Source: Sphingobacterium sp. PCS056 (GTDB lineage Bacteria; Bacteroidota; Bacteroidia; Sphingobacteriales; Sphingobacteriaceae). From it: 64,000 nucleotides of DNA. Position numbers and translations under genes: made by a program. The number at the start of each line of letters is the position of its first letter. Position 1 is the stretch's first letter. The DNA lies in contig NZ_CP096883.1 in assembly GCF_023273895.1 (NCBI RefSeq), forward strand, positions 2,914,001 to 2,978,000, read 5' to 3'. Positions 38,406-46,795 of this stretch are shown piece by piece. The notes beneath the pieces are model-generated. The model saw only the letters and a program-made list of their open reading frames with translations. It was not told the DNA's origin and ran no database searches.

Positions 38406-39605
38406 CTATGATATATAGCTTACAAATAGTTTTATAAACAAATTATTTAAGATATCGACAAAGAAAGCTCCAACCATAGGAACGATTAAAAACGCTTTGT
38501 GTGATGGGCCGTATTTATCCGTTATTGATTGCATATTCGCCACAGCTGTTGGGGTTGCTCCTAAGCCAAATCCGCAGTGTCCAGCACTTAATACAATAGC
38601 ATCATAATCACTTCCCATAACTTTAAAAGTAATAAACATCGCAAAAAAGACCAGTAAAATAGTTTGTAATACTAAGATGATCAGTACTTGAGAGGCTAAG
38701 CCCTGCAACTGCCATAATTGTAGAGACATGAGTGCGATGGTCAAAAAAAGGTATAAGCCTGTATTTCCTAGTACATCCACAGCATGATCATTGACGATAT
38801 ATTTTGATGTTCTATTAATGGTATTGCGAATGATTACTCCAACGAACAAGCACCATACAAAATTTGGAAGTTCAATCCACGAACCTTTTCCGTATTCATA
38901 GAGTATCTGGCCTAATGTCAAGCAGATAGCAAACATGGTTAATGTTTCAATCATATTCCGCACATTGATTCTTCTTTTCGAGGCAGGACTTTCGAACAAT
39001 TCCACTGGAAGTTCTTTTTCTTGAATTTCATTTGTAGGTCTTATATTTTTTTTCTTTAATAAGACTTTTGCAACAGGCCCACCTATTAGTCCTCCCATAA
39101 CCAACCCATAGGTTGCACAAGCCATTGCAAGCTCCATTGCTCCATTTATCTGGAAAGTATCCGTCAGATTTTGTGCCCATGCAGCTCCTGTTCCATGGCC
39201 TCCAGTCAACGTTATTGAACCAGCGATCAATCCATAGCTTGGGTTTATGCCAAGCATTGAAGCTATAGATATACCAAATATATTTTGAACGATTATAAAT
39301 GCTCCCGTCAGAACGACAAATATGAATAAGGGTTTTCCGCCTTTTTTAAGCTTTTCAAATTCCGCACTTAATCCAATTGATGTGAAGAAAAAGAGCATCA
39401 TGGTTGTCTGAAGTGAAGATTCGAATGAAAAGCTAAGATCCATAGTTACATGCAGGATGTAGAGTATAATGGCAATAAAAAATCCTCCAACAACTGGTTC
39501 AGGAATATTGTAGTTTCTGAAAAAACTCACTTTCTTAACAATAAAAAATCCTAAAAGCAATACTAAGCATGCGCACGCTAATGTTTCAAACAATCCAAAA
39601 GTCAT
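38406..39605 (-). CDS. gltS: Sodium/glutamate symporter
   Basis: This 399-residue inner-membrane transporter imports glutamate with Na+. ESS-family features are the N terminus NYNIPEPVVGGFFIAIIL, the re-entrant loop GSITLTGGHGTGAAWA and the second conserved loop SAGHCGFGLGATPTAVANM. It is a single gene. A motif (39670-39688) shared with the mscS upstream region lies 67 bp before the start codon. Confidence 0.95.
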   Translation of the reverse strand: MTFGLFETLACACLVLLLGFFIVKKVSFFRNYNIPEPVVGGFFIAIILYILHVTMDLSFSFESSLQTTMMLFFFTSIGLSAEFEKLKKGGKPLFIFVVLTGAFIIVQNIFGISIASMLGINPSYGLIAGSITLTGGHGTGAAWAQNLTDTFQINGAMELAMACATYGLVMGGLIGGPVAKVLLKKKNIRPTNEIQEKELPVELFESPASKRRINVRNMIETLTMFAICLTLGQILYEYGKGSWIELPNFVWCLFVGVIIRNTINRTSKYIVNDHAVDVLGNTGLYLFLTIALMSLQLWQLQGLASQVLIILVLQTILLVFFAMFITFKVMGSDYDAIVLSAGHCGFGLGATPTAVANMQSITDKYGPSHKAFLIVPMVGAFFVDILNNLFIKLFVSYIS

Positions 39606-40046
39606 AAATCTATTTTAAGTGTGGTATTCTAAATCTCAAAAAGAACTAAAGGTAGAAATATAAAATAGGAACTCCTATTTACATCTCTCGTTTTTTTGAA
39701 AATAACCTTTTTTAGCATTAAAAATAGGATTTGTTTAAATAGTTATTCCTTTGCTTCAATGTTGTATAGGACCTCCTTCACTTGGATTCTGAGACTAAAG
39801 GTCCTAACCTTTATCCATAGTTGCCTTCATAAATATTACAGCTTCTTTGTCGTTTAATTTTTTCGATGCAAAAGTCTATTTCACTAGTTTTAGGATGTGT
39901 GCATTTAAAATATTTACTATACCTATTTAAAATTAGAAGGAATTGAATTTATTTAACCATATTAGTTTTTAGATTAGGGAGGATTTGTTGTTTTATTTTA
40001 AGTTTTATGATAGTGCAAGATATCGCGTTTTTGAAGCATAAGTTTA
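39606..40046. other. 441-bp gap upstream of gltS, downstream of arsO
   Basis: No ORF of note is present. It contains the shared motif at 39670-39688 near the gltS start. No terminator is obvious for the arsO gene that ends at 40047. Confidence 0.5.
39670..39688 (-). repeat. Shared 19-nt motif, copy 2 (upstream of gltS)
   Basis: AACTCCTATTTACATCTCT (plus-strand reading) differs from the copy at 29559-29577 at one base. Flanks are not similar, so this is not a larger duplication. Confidence 0.5.
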
Positions 40047-41105
40047 TCACTTTTTACTAGCTAAGTATTCCTTGATTTCATTTACTGTATTCTTTGCTGA
40101 TCTGCCTACGCCGATAAGTGTAGCAGATGCAAAGCCGGTCCAATTTCCATATCCAACTAACCAAAGTCCAGAGACAGCATCTACTCTAGTTCCTATGGTT
40201 TCAATTCTTCCATTAGGATCTGTAATACCTAAGTTTTCAAGATGCTGAGTAGCGTACCTAAAACCGGTACACCAAACTATAGCATCAAATTTTTCTGTTT
40301 CCCCTGATTCCCATTGTACACCAGTACTGAAAATAGAATTTATACGACCTTTGCTATGTAGAACATTTCTTTTCCTTGCCTCGACGACTGATGGTACCAT
40401 GACAATACTGGATAGATTATATAAGGTTGGGTCAACTGGTTTTCCTTCTTTTTGCGCATGATACATTGTAGTTGCAGTATCAAATAAAACACGTCCGTCT
40501 ACATCATCAGGAAGAAAAGTAGGATTTTCAAGTGTAGACCATTCAGTTTGTGCTACTTTGGATATTTCGGCAAGTAGTTGTGCTCCAGAATTACCACCGC
40601 CTATTATTAATACTTTTTTATCTTTAAAAATATCAGGTTTTTGGTAAACACTAGAATGAATTTGAGCACCCTGAAACAATTTCTGTCCTTCTACTATTGG
40701 AACAAAGGGAGCTGACCAGGTTCCTGTTGCTGAAATCACAACCTTGGCGTGATATTCACCATCTGATGTCTGTAAGTTAAAACCTTTGTCCATTTTATTT
40801 ACTGCTATAACTTTTGTTGACCTTTTAACCGGTATCATATATTTTTTTTCATATGCACCCAAGTATTCTATGGTTTCGGATCTTGAAGGGAATCTTTCTG
40901 CAGATTCAGGCATTAACCAGCCAGGTAAAGAACTGAACTGTGAAGGAGAAAACAATGTCAAAGAGTCCCAGGCATGAAGCCATGCGCCACCTGACTGTTC
41001 TTGGTCATCGAGAAGGGTGTAATGGAGCTCTGTCCGTCGTAAAAAGTATCCACAGGCTAGGGCACTTTGTCCTCCACCAATCACTATTACATCATAATTC
41101 TTCAT
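40047..41105 (-). CDS. arsO: ArsO-like flavin-dependent monooxygenase
   Basis: This 352-residue protein has two Rossmann motifs: FAD-binding VIVIGGGQSALACGYFLRR and NAD(P)-binding VLIIGGGNSGAQLLAEI. The C-terminal VWCTGFRYATQHLE fits the class B monooxygenase-like family. Such genes in ars clusters are called arsO. The substrate has not been settled; a role in arsenical oxidation is inferred from context. It lies downstream of acr3, but a terminator hairpin (41279-41310) and about 170 bp separate them, so it has its own transcript. Direct repeats ATCTACAAT at 41130 and 41146 lie just before the start. Confidence 0.8.
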   Translation of the reverse strand: MKNYDVIVIGGGQSALACGYFLRRTELHYTLLDDQEQSGGAWLHAWDSLTLFSPSQFSSLPGWLMPESAERFPSRSETIEYLGAYEKKYMIPVKRSTKVIAVNKMDKGFNLQTSDGEYHAKVVISATGTWSAPFVPIVEGQKLFQGAQIHSSVYQKPDIFKDKKVLIIGGGNSGAQLLAEISKVAQTEWSTLENPTFLPDDVDGRVLFDTATTMYHAQKEGKPVDPTLYNLSSIVMVPSVVEARKRNVLHSKGRINSIFSTGVQWESGETEKFDAIVWCTGFRYATQHLENLGITDPNGRIETIGTRVDAVSGLWLVGYGNWTGFASATLIGVGRSAKNTVNEIKEYLASKK

Positions 41106-41278
41106 TTTGTTTAATTTGAATGATTAATAATCTACAATTTACGTTATCTACAATACTTTTAGAATTTATAGTCAAATAAGAAGTTTGGGTGATGAAAATT
41201 TTGCAGAAAACCAACAATTCTTAATTAGATCTACAGTGATATTCCTATCTCTGACAAAGGATAAGTATTATTTTAAAA

Positions 41279-41310
41279 ATTAGAGGTTATCAATTGTGAA
41301 AACCCCTAAT
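41279..41310 (-). terminator. Intrinsic terminator ending the ars operon
   Basis: On the minus strand ATTAGGGGTT pairs with AACCTCTAAT (one G-U pair), followed directly by TTTTTAAAA. It lies 12 bp past the acr3 stop. Confidence 0.75.
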
Positions 41311-41321
41311 CAGCAATAATT

Positions 41322-42353
41322 TTACCTGTAGTATTTCTTTTTTAGCCAAAGACTGGCGCGGACTAATAATATTAATACTGGTACTTCAATCAATGGACCT
41401 ATAACACCCACAAATGCTTGCGGAGAATGTATTCCAAATACTGCTATGGCAACTGCAATAGCAAGCTCAAAATTATTTCCGGTAGCTGTAAATGAAATAG
41501 CCGTATTCTTATCATAATCTACATGCATAGATTTATTCATGAAGAAACTGATAAAGAACATCAAGACAAAATAAATGATCAATGGTACGGCGACTTTTAC
41601 CACCTGCATAGGTAGCTGTACGATCTGTTCTCCTTTTAAGCTAAACATCAACACAATTGTAAATAATAGGGCATATAAAGTGAATGGAGAAATAAAAGGT
41701 ATAAATTTGCGATTATACCAATTTTCACCTTTTATTTTTGAAAGATACTTATGACTTAAAAATCCTGCAAAAAAAGGAATCCCTAAATAGATGAGCACAC
41801 TCTTTATGACTTCGCTCATTTCTATTGAAATCGCATATTCTGCAAAGCCAAAATAGGATGGTAAAACATTGATAAATAGCCATACAAATATACTATAGAA
41901 CAGTATTTGAAAAATACTGTTTAACGCGATAAGAAGTGCGGCATATTCTCTATTTCCTTTAGCCAAATCATTCCATACGATCACCATAGCAATACAGCGT
42001 GCAAGTCCTATAAGAATTAAACCAACCATATAATCCGGTTCATCTCTTAAAAAAATCACTGCTAGGATAAACATTAAGATAGGACCCACAAACCAGTTCA
42101 GGACAAGAGATAAACTCAGTACCTTTTTATCTTTGAATGCCAGTGGCAATAAATTATAATTTACTTTAGCGAGTGGAGGATACATCATGATTATTAATCC
42201 GATAGCCAATGGAATATTGGTCGCGCCTATTGATAATTTATCCATTACATCAGAAATACCAGGGAATATATTTCCTATAAGTACTCCAACTCCCATGGCA
42301 AGGAAGATCCAGAGTGTTAGATACCGATCAAGAAACTTCATTTTTACTTCCAT
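41322..42353 (-). CDS. acr3: ACR3-family arsenite efflux permease
   Basis: This 343-residue inner-membrane protein has about 10 helices and exports arsenite (and sometimes antimonite) with protons. ACR3 features are [23 protein letters not shown], with the conserved Cys in the ARC block, and [17 protein letters not shown]. It belongs to the bile-acid/Na symporter (BART) superfamily. The start may instead be the Met at 42341. It follows arsC by 9 bp and is the last gene of the operon. Confidence 0.95.
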   Translation of the reverse strand: MEVKMKFLDRYLTLWIFLAMGVGVLIGNIFPGISDVMDKLSIGATNIPLAIGLIIMMYPPLAKVNYNLLPLAFKDKKVLSLSLVLNWFVGPILMFILAVIFLRDEPDYMVGLILIGLARCIAMVIVWNDLAKGNREYAALLIALNSIFQILFYSIFVWLFINVLPSYFGFAEYAISIEMSEVIKSVLIYLGIPFFAGFLSHKYLSKIKGENWYNRKFIPFISPFTLYALLFTIVLMFSLKGEQIVQLPMQVVKVAVPLIIYFVLMFFISFFMNKSMHVDYDKNTAISFTATGNNFELAIAVAIAVFGIHSPQAFVGVIGPLIEVPVLILLVRASLWLKKKYYR

Positions 42354-42362
42354 CGCGATTTA

Positions 42363-42971
42363 TTATTTAATCTGTGAAAAGACATAAAACATCTCGGAAG
42401 CGATCTCTAAACTTCTGCTGCTATAGACTTCATCCTGCTGTTCAGTATTGTCAGAAATTTTTGGATCTTCGAAAGTAATCGGTATACGTTTTTCTGCTCC
42501 AACGATAAAAGGACATCCTCCATCTGCCTGTGAACAGGTCATAATAGCCGCAAAATTTGATTTAGGATTGAACGATGAATCGTACTTTTTAGAAAAACCA
42601 ATGATCGGCAATGCATTTTGGTCATATTTTAATGCATATACCGGATTTGATCCCTCGGAGATGGTCATAACTTCGATTCCCTGATGGGCAAAGGTTTGTG
42701 CAACTTTAGGAAACATTGCAGTATCTTCGGTACCACCTGAATAACATATTACTCCAGGTATTTTGTAATGTGCAGAAGCTATTTGCGCCCATACTTGAGA
42801 TAGGTGACTTCGTCTTGAATTGTGAGTACAGATGAAATTGATATTGATATCTAAGCCATTGGTCACTTTACCTTGTATATAGTCAACTAAGGGTTGCAAT
42901 ATAGTTTTGCGCTCTTGATTGATTTCTAATTTTATAATATCAGAAATTGTATTTACTAGTTTTGCGTTCAT
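42363..42971 (-). CDS. arsC: Thioredoxin-coupled arsenate reductase (LMW phosphatase fold)
   Basis: This 202-residue protein reduces arsenate to arsenite. The nucleophile loop is CTHNSRRS, with Cys48 and Arg54 (CX5R). A second Cys pair, Cys146 and Cys153 in TCSQADGGCP, has the C-x6-C spacing of the disulfide cascade in Staphylococcus ArsC (Cys82/Cys89), which regenerates through thioredoxin. The N-terminal 40 residues are an extra helical part, so it is longer than the 130-residue enzymes. It starts 14 bp after the DUF6428-like gene. Confidence 0.88.
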   Translation of the reverse strand: MNAKLVNTISDIIKLEINQERKTILQPLVDYIQGKVTNGLDININFICTHNSRRSHLSQVWAQIASAHYKIPGVICYSGGTEDTAMFPKVAQTFAHQGIEVMTISEGSNPVYALKYDQNALPIIGFSKKYDSSFNPKSNFAAIMTCSQADGGCPFIVGAEKRIPITFEDPKISDNTEQQDEVYSSRSLEIASEMFYVFSQIK

Positions 42972-42984
42972 AGTAATATGTTAA

Positions 42985-43440
42985 TTAACAACAGCCTGAG
43001 CCTGGTGTGCAACTATTTGATTTTGATTCAACAACAGTTAATTGGCTAGGAATACCACAAGCATCTTGAGCCAAACATGCTGTCTTTTTATTCGTTAAAA
43101 CGAAATTTTTACCATTGAATTCCAAACCATATTTCCCGATCGTGCTACTTTGATATTCTACTTCAATTTCATGATCTCCAATATTAAGTTTTGTTTCTGA
43201 TAGTTCGATGATATGTAAAAGTTTCCCAGGTTTTAATCGGTGTTCATAGTCATCCGCATTCCACAATTGAAAATTTACAGTGTTTTCTGTACGAGTAACT
43301 CCACCACAATCAATAAAAGTTTTATTGATCTGACCTACTTCAGTAACGTGGAAATGTTCAGGTACAAAAGTTCCATCTTCTAATTGGAATTCAACATTTT
43401 CTAATGTTGGAAGGATTTGTTTGATTTCTGATAATTTCAT
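42985..43440 (-). CDS. DUF6428-like protein with Cys-rich tail, in ars operon
   Basis: This 151-residue cytosolic protein starts MKLSEIKQILPTLENVEFQLEDG, has a beta-rich body, and ends NSCTPGSGCC. It contains six Cys in all. I recall similar proteins annotated DUF6428 between arsR and arsC in Bacteroidota. The CC end and other Cys residues suggest binding of arsenite or antimonite, but no function is established. An ArsR-type operator lies 19 bp before its start, giving it possible separate control. Confidence 0.75.
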   Translation of the reverse strand: MKLSEIKQILPTLENVEFQLEDGTFVPEHFHVTEVGQINKTFIDCGGVTRTENTVNFQLWNADDYEHRLKPGKLLHIIELSETKLNIGDHEIEVEYQSSTIGKYGLEFNGKNFVLTNKKTACLAQDACGIPSQLTVVESKSNSCTPGSGCC

Positions 43441-43458
43441 GATTTTTTATATTAGTTT

Positions 43459-43474
43459 ATCGTTATATTACGAT
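43459..43474. promoter_or_regulatory. ArsR operator candidate, copy 1 (before DUF6428 gene)
   Basis: ATCGTTATATTACGAT is 14/16 identical to the copy upstream of arsR (43886-43901) and close to a palindrome with ATCG/CGAT ends. It lies 19 bp upstream of the DUF6428-like start codon. Confidence 0.6.
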
Positions 43475-43541
43475 GTTTGTATGTGAAAAAAATTACTTCT
43501 GCTTGTATGTAGGCTAAACAATTAGTGGCTCTTAGCAGACC

Positions 43542-43868
43542 TTAACAACATTTTTGATTATTTACGGATAAGATTATATTACCAAAATAGGCTTTTAATA
43601 ATCCAAATGCTTTTTCGTCTATACAGTAGCAAATGGATGTCCCTTCGATATTTCCCTTTATTAGACCGGCATTTTTTAATTCTTTCAAATGCTGTGAAAT
43701 CGTGGACTGCGCTAGCGGTAACTCATCAACAATATCACTACAGATACACGTATTGACTTTTAAAAGATATTCTATTATAGCAATACGAGCAGGATGGCCA
43801 AGTGCCTTAGCGATGTTTGCGATATGGTTTTGCTGATCCGTAAAGTGTATTGTTTTTGTAGTTCCCAT
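43542..43868 (-). CDS. arsR: ArsR-family arsenic-responsive repressor
   Basis: This 108-residue winged-helix repressor has the recognition region LPLAQSTISQHLKELKNAGLIKG. Cys41 and Cys43 in NTCICSD lie in the position of the As(III)-binding ELCVCDL motif, and Cys107-Cys108 form a CC end. As(III) binding releases the promoter. It is first in the leftward operon. Two near-identical operator candidates lie upstream of it and between it and the next gene. Confidence 0.94.
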   Translation of the reverse strand: MGTTKTIHFTDQQNHIANIAKALGHPARIAIIEYLLKVNTCICSDIVDELPLAQSTISQHLKELKNAGLIKGNIEGTSICYCIDEKAFGLLKAYFGNIILSVNNQKCC

Positions 43869-43885
43869 ATTCTAATATAAATACC

Positions 43886-43901
43886 ATCGCAATATTACGA
43901 T
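43886..43901. promoter_or_regulatory. ArsR operator candidate, copy 2 (before arsR)
   Basis: ATCGCAATATTACGAT pairs with itself except at one base pair, a near-perfect palindrome, 18 bp upstream of the arsR start. Confidence 0.65.
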
Positions 43902-44010
43902 TAATATTTTAAAAAGCTATATTTATTTAAAAATTTCTAATCAATTTTTCATGTCATTGCTAATGCATATTGCATCAGTAAAGAATATTTGTTAGATTTG
44001 TTTAAACAAA

Positions 44011-44096
44011 AAGGAAATGGTGTTCTTCCTTAACCAACCGCCCTCAAAAAGCTGATGACGCCTGATTAAAATTAAATGTTCAACATTTTAATCAGG
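44011..44096 (+). ncRNA. Fluoride riboswitch (crcB motif) with overlapping terminator
   Basis: AAGGAA (44011-44016) pairs with TTCCTT (44026-44031), enclosing ATGGTGTTC. AACCAACCGCC follows, then GCTGATGACGCCTGA. GGTGT pairs with ACGCC (5 bp), as P3 does. This order matches the crcB/fluoride aptamer: P1 stem, ATGG loop, AACCGC block, CTGATGACnCC. The weak point is P2, which pairs poorly here. A hairpin (CCTGATTAAAA 44061-44071 with TTTTAATCAGG 44086-44096) overlaps the aptamer's 3' end, as an expression platform should. The next rightward gene is a CLC protein 371 bp downstream. Confidence 0.75.
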
Positions 44097-44467
44097 TTTA
44101 TTATGTTTTTAAAATCCGAAATCCACCACAATAGTAATTTTGAGTTATCAGGTCTCACTCTGCAAATTTGTAGAAGCCAATGCAATCAGCAATATTTCTA
44201 TTTTTACATTATATCATTTTGTAAGGCTTTAACATATATGAGTTTCAATATTCTTGTGTCTGTAATCGCTATCGTAATCGAAGTGCTTTGGCAAAAAGTT
44301 TCTATGACTTTAGTAACAACCTCAATAAAATGGAACAGTAAAAGGATATAATCTCTAAAAAAATATAATAACATTCGAAATATGAATATCACTAAAATTA
44401 TCATCCAGGAAAGTTTGGCTTCATACAGCAAACAAGTTTCACCTAAATTTAAAAACTGATAAAAAAT
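44097..44467 (+). other. Leader between riboswitch and CLC gene
   Basis: This is an AT-rich 371-bp region. A 25-codon ORF (44382-44459, MNITKIIIQES to FKN) ends 8 bp before the CLC start; longer frames on both strands look random. The large distance between riboswitch and gene is unusual, and a lost gene is possible. Confidence 0.4.
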
Positions 44468-45853
44468 ATGATGAGAATAGAACATATCAGCATTTTGCGA
44501 CAACTGGTCAGGTGGAGCATTATTGTGATCCCGATATCGATTGCTATTGGAAGTACTGTAGCATTTTTTCTATGGATCTTGAATTTAGCAATACATTATA
44601 GATTTGAGCATACTTATCTTTTATATCTGTTGCCAGTAGCTGGGCTTGTTATTCATTTACTTTACCAATCTATAGGAAAGTCTTCTGAGAGAGGTAATAA
44701 CCTCATAATGGATGAAATACATCAACCTGGAGGAGGTGTACCAAAGCGAATGGCTCCCATTGTACTTTTCGCGACAGTCATTACACATCTTTTCGGAGGT
44801 TCAGCCGGCCGAGAGGGGACTGCAGTCCAGATCGGGGGAAGTATTGCCCAAATGTTTGGAAAATGGTTTCGCCTCAATCAAAGAGATATGAGCATTGTGC
44901 TAACGGCCGGAATAGCCGCAGGTTTCGGGGCAGTATTTGGAACTCCTGTCGCAGGTGCTATATTTGCGTTGGAGGTATTGGCTATAGGTAAAATTAAATA
45001 TGATGCCCTGCTTCCATGCCTCATAGCTGGTACCGTTGGCGATATAACAGTATCGGCCTGGAAGATACACCATACCCATTATCATATTGATGCTATTTCC
45101 CCGTCTGGACAAACTTTTTGGCTTTCAGAATACGTATCCTTTGATATGCTGTTGCTGGGAAAAATTATAATAGCTTCCATTGCATTTGGATTGGCCAGTT
45201 TTATGTTTGCTGAAATGGCCCACCGAATCAAAGCAGGTATGGTAGGTTTAGTCTCAAAAAAATGGCTTATTCCCATGATTGGAGGTTGCATTATTATTCT
45301 ATTGACGCGTGTCACTGGTAAGCCCGACTACTTGAGCTTAGGTGTAGATCCCGAATACCAAGGAGCTGTAACTATTCAATCAGCATTCCAATCTGGTGGT
45401 TCCGATACATGGAGCTGGTTGTGGAAAACCATTTACACTACCATTACATTGGGTACAGGTTTTAAAGGTGGAGAAGTAACGCCGCTATTTTACATTGGAG
45501 CGACGTTGGGCAACACGCTTTCCGAGCTTATGAATGCACCAGTAGGTTTATTTGCAGCGCTTGGATTTATTGCCGTTTTTTCTGGGGCAACCAATACACC
45601 GCTTGCCTGTACATTAATGGGGGTGGAGCTTTTTGGCGGTGAATATACTCTCTATTATGCCATTGCCTGTTGTACCGCCTATTTCTTCAGTGGACACTCA
45701 GGTATATACAGTGCTCAGCGTATAGAAGTACCCAAAATATTCGATTCCTATTTTTCATCGGATACAACTTTATCCGAATCAGGTAAAAGGAGGGATGATT
45801 TTCTACAATATCATATCAGCAACTTTAAAAAAATGGTGAAAAAAAATAAATAG
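44468..45853 (+). CDS. CLC-family transporter, probable fluoride/proton antiporter (CLC-F)
   Basis: This 461-residue inner-membrane protein has the CLC fold. The gating glutamate is Glu116 in GGSAGREGTAVQIG. The usual Cl- filter GSGIP is replaced by GGGVP (residues 88-92), losing the Ser, and the later filter is GFKGGEVTP (331-339) rather than GxFxP. Both differ from chloride-type CLCs and fit fluoride-exporting CLC-F. A probable fluoride riboswitch 5' supports this. The start may be Met1 or Met2. A plain chloride channel or transporter remains possible. Confidence 0.82.
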   Translation: MMRIEHISILRQLVRWSIIVIPISIAIGSTVAFFLWILNLAIHYRFEHTYLLYLLPVAGLVIHLLYQSIGKSSERGNNLIMDEIHQPGGGVPKRMAPIVLFATVITHLFGGSAGREGTAVQIGGSIAQMFGKWFRLNQRDMSIVLTAGIAAGFGAVFGTPVAGAIFALEVLAIGKIKYDALLPCLIAGTVGDITVSAWKIHHTHYHIDAISPSGQTFWLSEYVSFDMLLLGKIIIASIAFGLASFMFAEMAHRIKAGMVGLVSKKWLIPMIGGCIIILLTRVTGKPDYLSLGVDPEYQGAVTIQSAFQSGGSDTWSWLWKTIYTTITLGTGFKGGEVTPLFYIGATLGNTLSELMNAPVGLFAALGFIAVFSGATNTPLACTLMGVELFGGEYTLYYAIACCTAYFFSGHSGIYSAQRIEVPKIFDSYFSSDTTLSESGKRRDDFLQYHISNFKKMVKKNK

Positions 45854-45943
45854 CCCTGTGATTCGAATGAATCTATGAATATATCTTTAATTTTTAGATT
45901 GATGATAATGACAATAGTATCATTATTAATTTGATTTTATAAT

Positions 45944-46795
45944 ATGCAATTTCGCAAGATTATTCACTATAATTGGTTAATGGCGATGGATAAAAAAAAG
46001 ATAGCAATAAAAGATAAACTGGAAGTTCAAAGGCTAATTAAAGTTGTTGATTTTGACCTGTCCAAAAATATAACAAGACCGCATAAGCATAATGGTTATC
46101 TGGAGTTAGTATTTCTGTCTTCCACTTCAGGGAACCATATCATAGACGGTAGAGAATCCATTATAGAGACACCATGCTTACTCATCATCCAGAAGGACAA
46201 TGTGCATCATTGGGAGCTGGTCAATCCGGTAAAGGGTTTTGTGCTATTGATAAAAGATGCTTTTGTGAGCCAAAGTTTGGATCTTGAAATCAATAGATTG
46301 GTCAATACTATTTGTCGATATGATACGATATACTTTGATAAACCTGATATTTTTGAAAATCTCTTAAGAATTTTAGCTGTGGAGGATAATAAAATTTGCC
46401 AAGAAGGCTTGTTTAAAGCTTTCTTGGCAAAAGTATTAGAATATAAAGCCAGTTCAAAACAGGCTAAATCTACGCAGCAAAATCTTTATGACCGATTCTG
46501 TGACTTACTCAACAAGGAGATCAGAGTGGTAAACCACGTCGCTTACTACGCTTCTCAGTTGAATACGAGCCCACAAAACCTCAGTGCTAACTGCAAGACC
46601 AATGCTGATCTAACGGCTTCGCAGGTATTAGCAGGATATATCATCAAGGAAGCCAAAAGACTGTTGTTCTACACGGCAAATTCGATATCAGAGGTTGCAT
46701 TTGACTTAGGTTTTTCTGATAAATCAAATTTTTCTAAGTACTTTAAGCGTTATACAGGTATGACTCCTTCTGAATTCAAAAAACAAGAAAACTAG
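45944..46795 (+). CDS. AraC-family transcriptional regulator
   Basis: This 283-residue protein (start may be the Met at 45980) has an N-terminal cupin-like part with ITRPHKHNGYLELVFLSS. The C-terminal AraC double HTH carries VNHVAYYASQLNTSPQNLSANCK and SISEVAFDLGFSDKSNFSKYFKRYTGMTPSEF. It converges on the TonB-dependent receptor gene with the two TAG stops overlapping in CTAG (46792-46795). This pairing makes regulation of the receptor plausible, but the geometry does not prove it. Confidence 0.92.
   Translation: MQFRKIIHYNWLMAMDKKKIAIKDKLEVQRLIKVVDFDLSKNITRPHKHNGYLELVFLSSTSGNHIIDGRESIIETPCLLIIQKDNVHHWELVNPVKGFVLLIKDAFVSQSLDLEINRLVNTICRYDTIYFDKPDIFENLLRILAVEDNKICQEGLFKAFLAKVLEYKASSKQAKSTQQNLYDRFCDLLNKEIRVVNHVAYYASQLNTSPQNLSANCKTNADLTASQVLAGYIIKEAKRLLFYTANSISEVAFDLGFSDKSNFSKYFKRYTGMTPSEFKKQEN

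Noticed and set aside
44076..44351. 91-codon rightward ORF in the CLC leader, as a possible CrcB remnant
   Set aside because: No CrcB motifs (no GGxxGAxxRY-type start); starts inside the terminator loop of the riboswitch.
44204..44503. 99-codon leftward ORF overlapping the CLC start
   Set aside because: Overlaps the true gene start on the other strand, and its hydrophobic stretches follow from AT-rich sequence.
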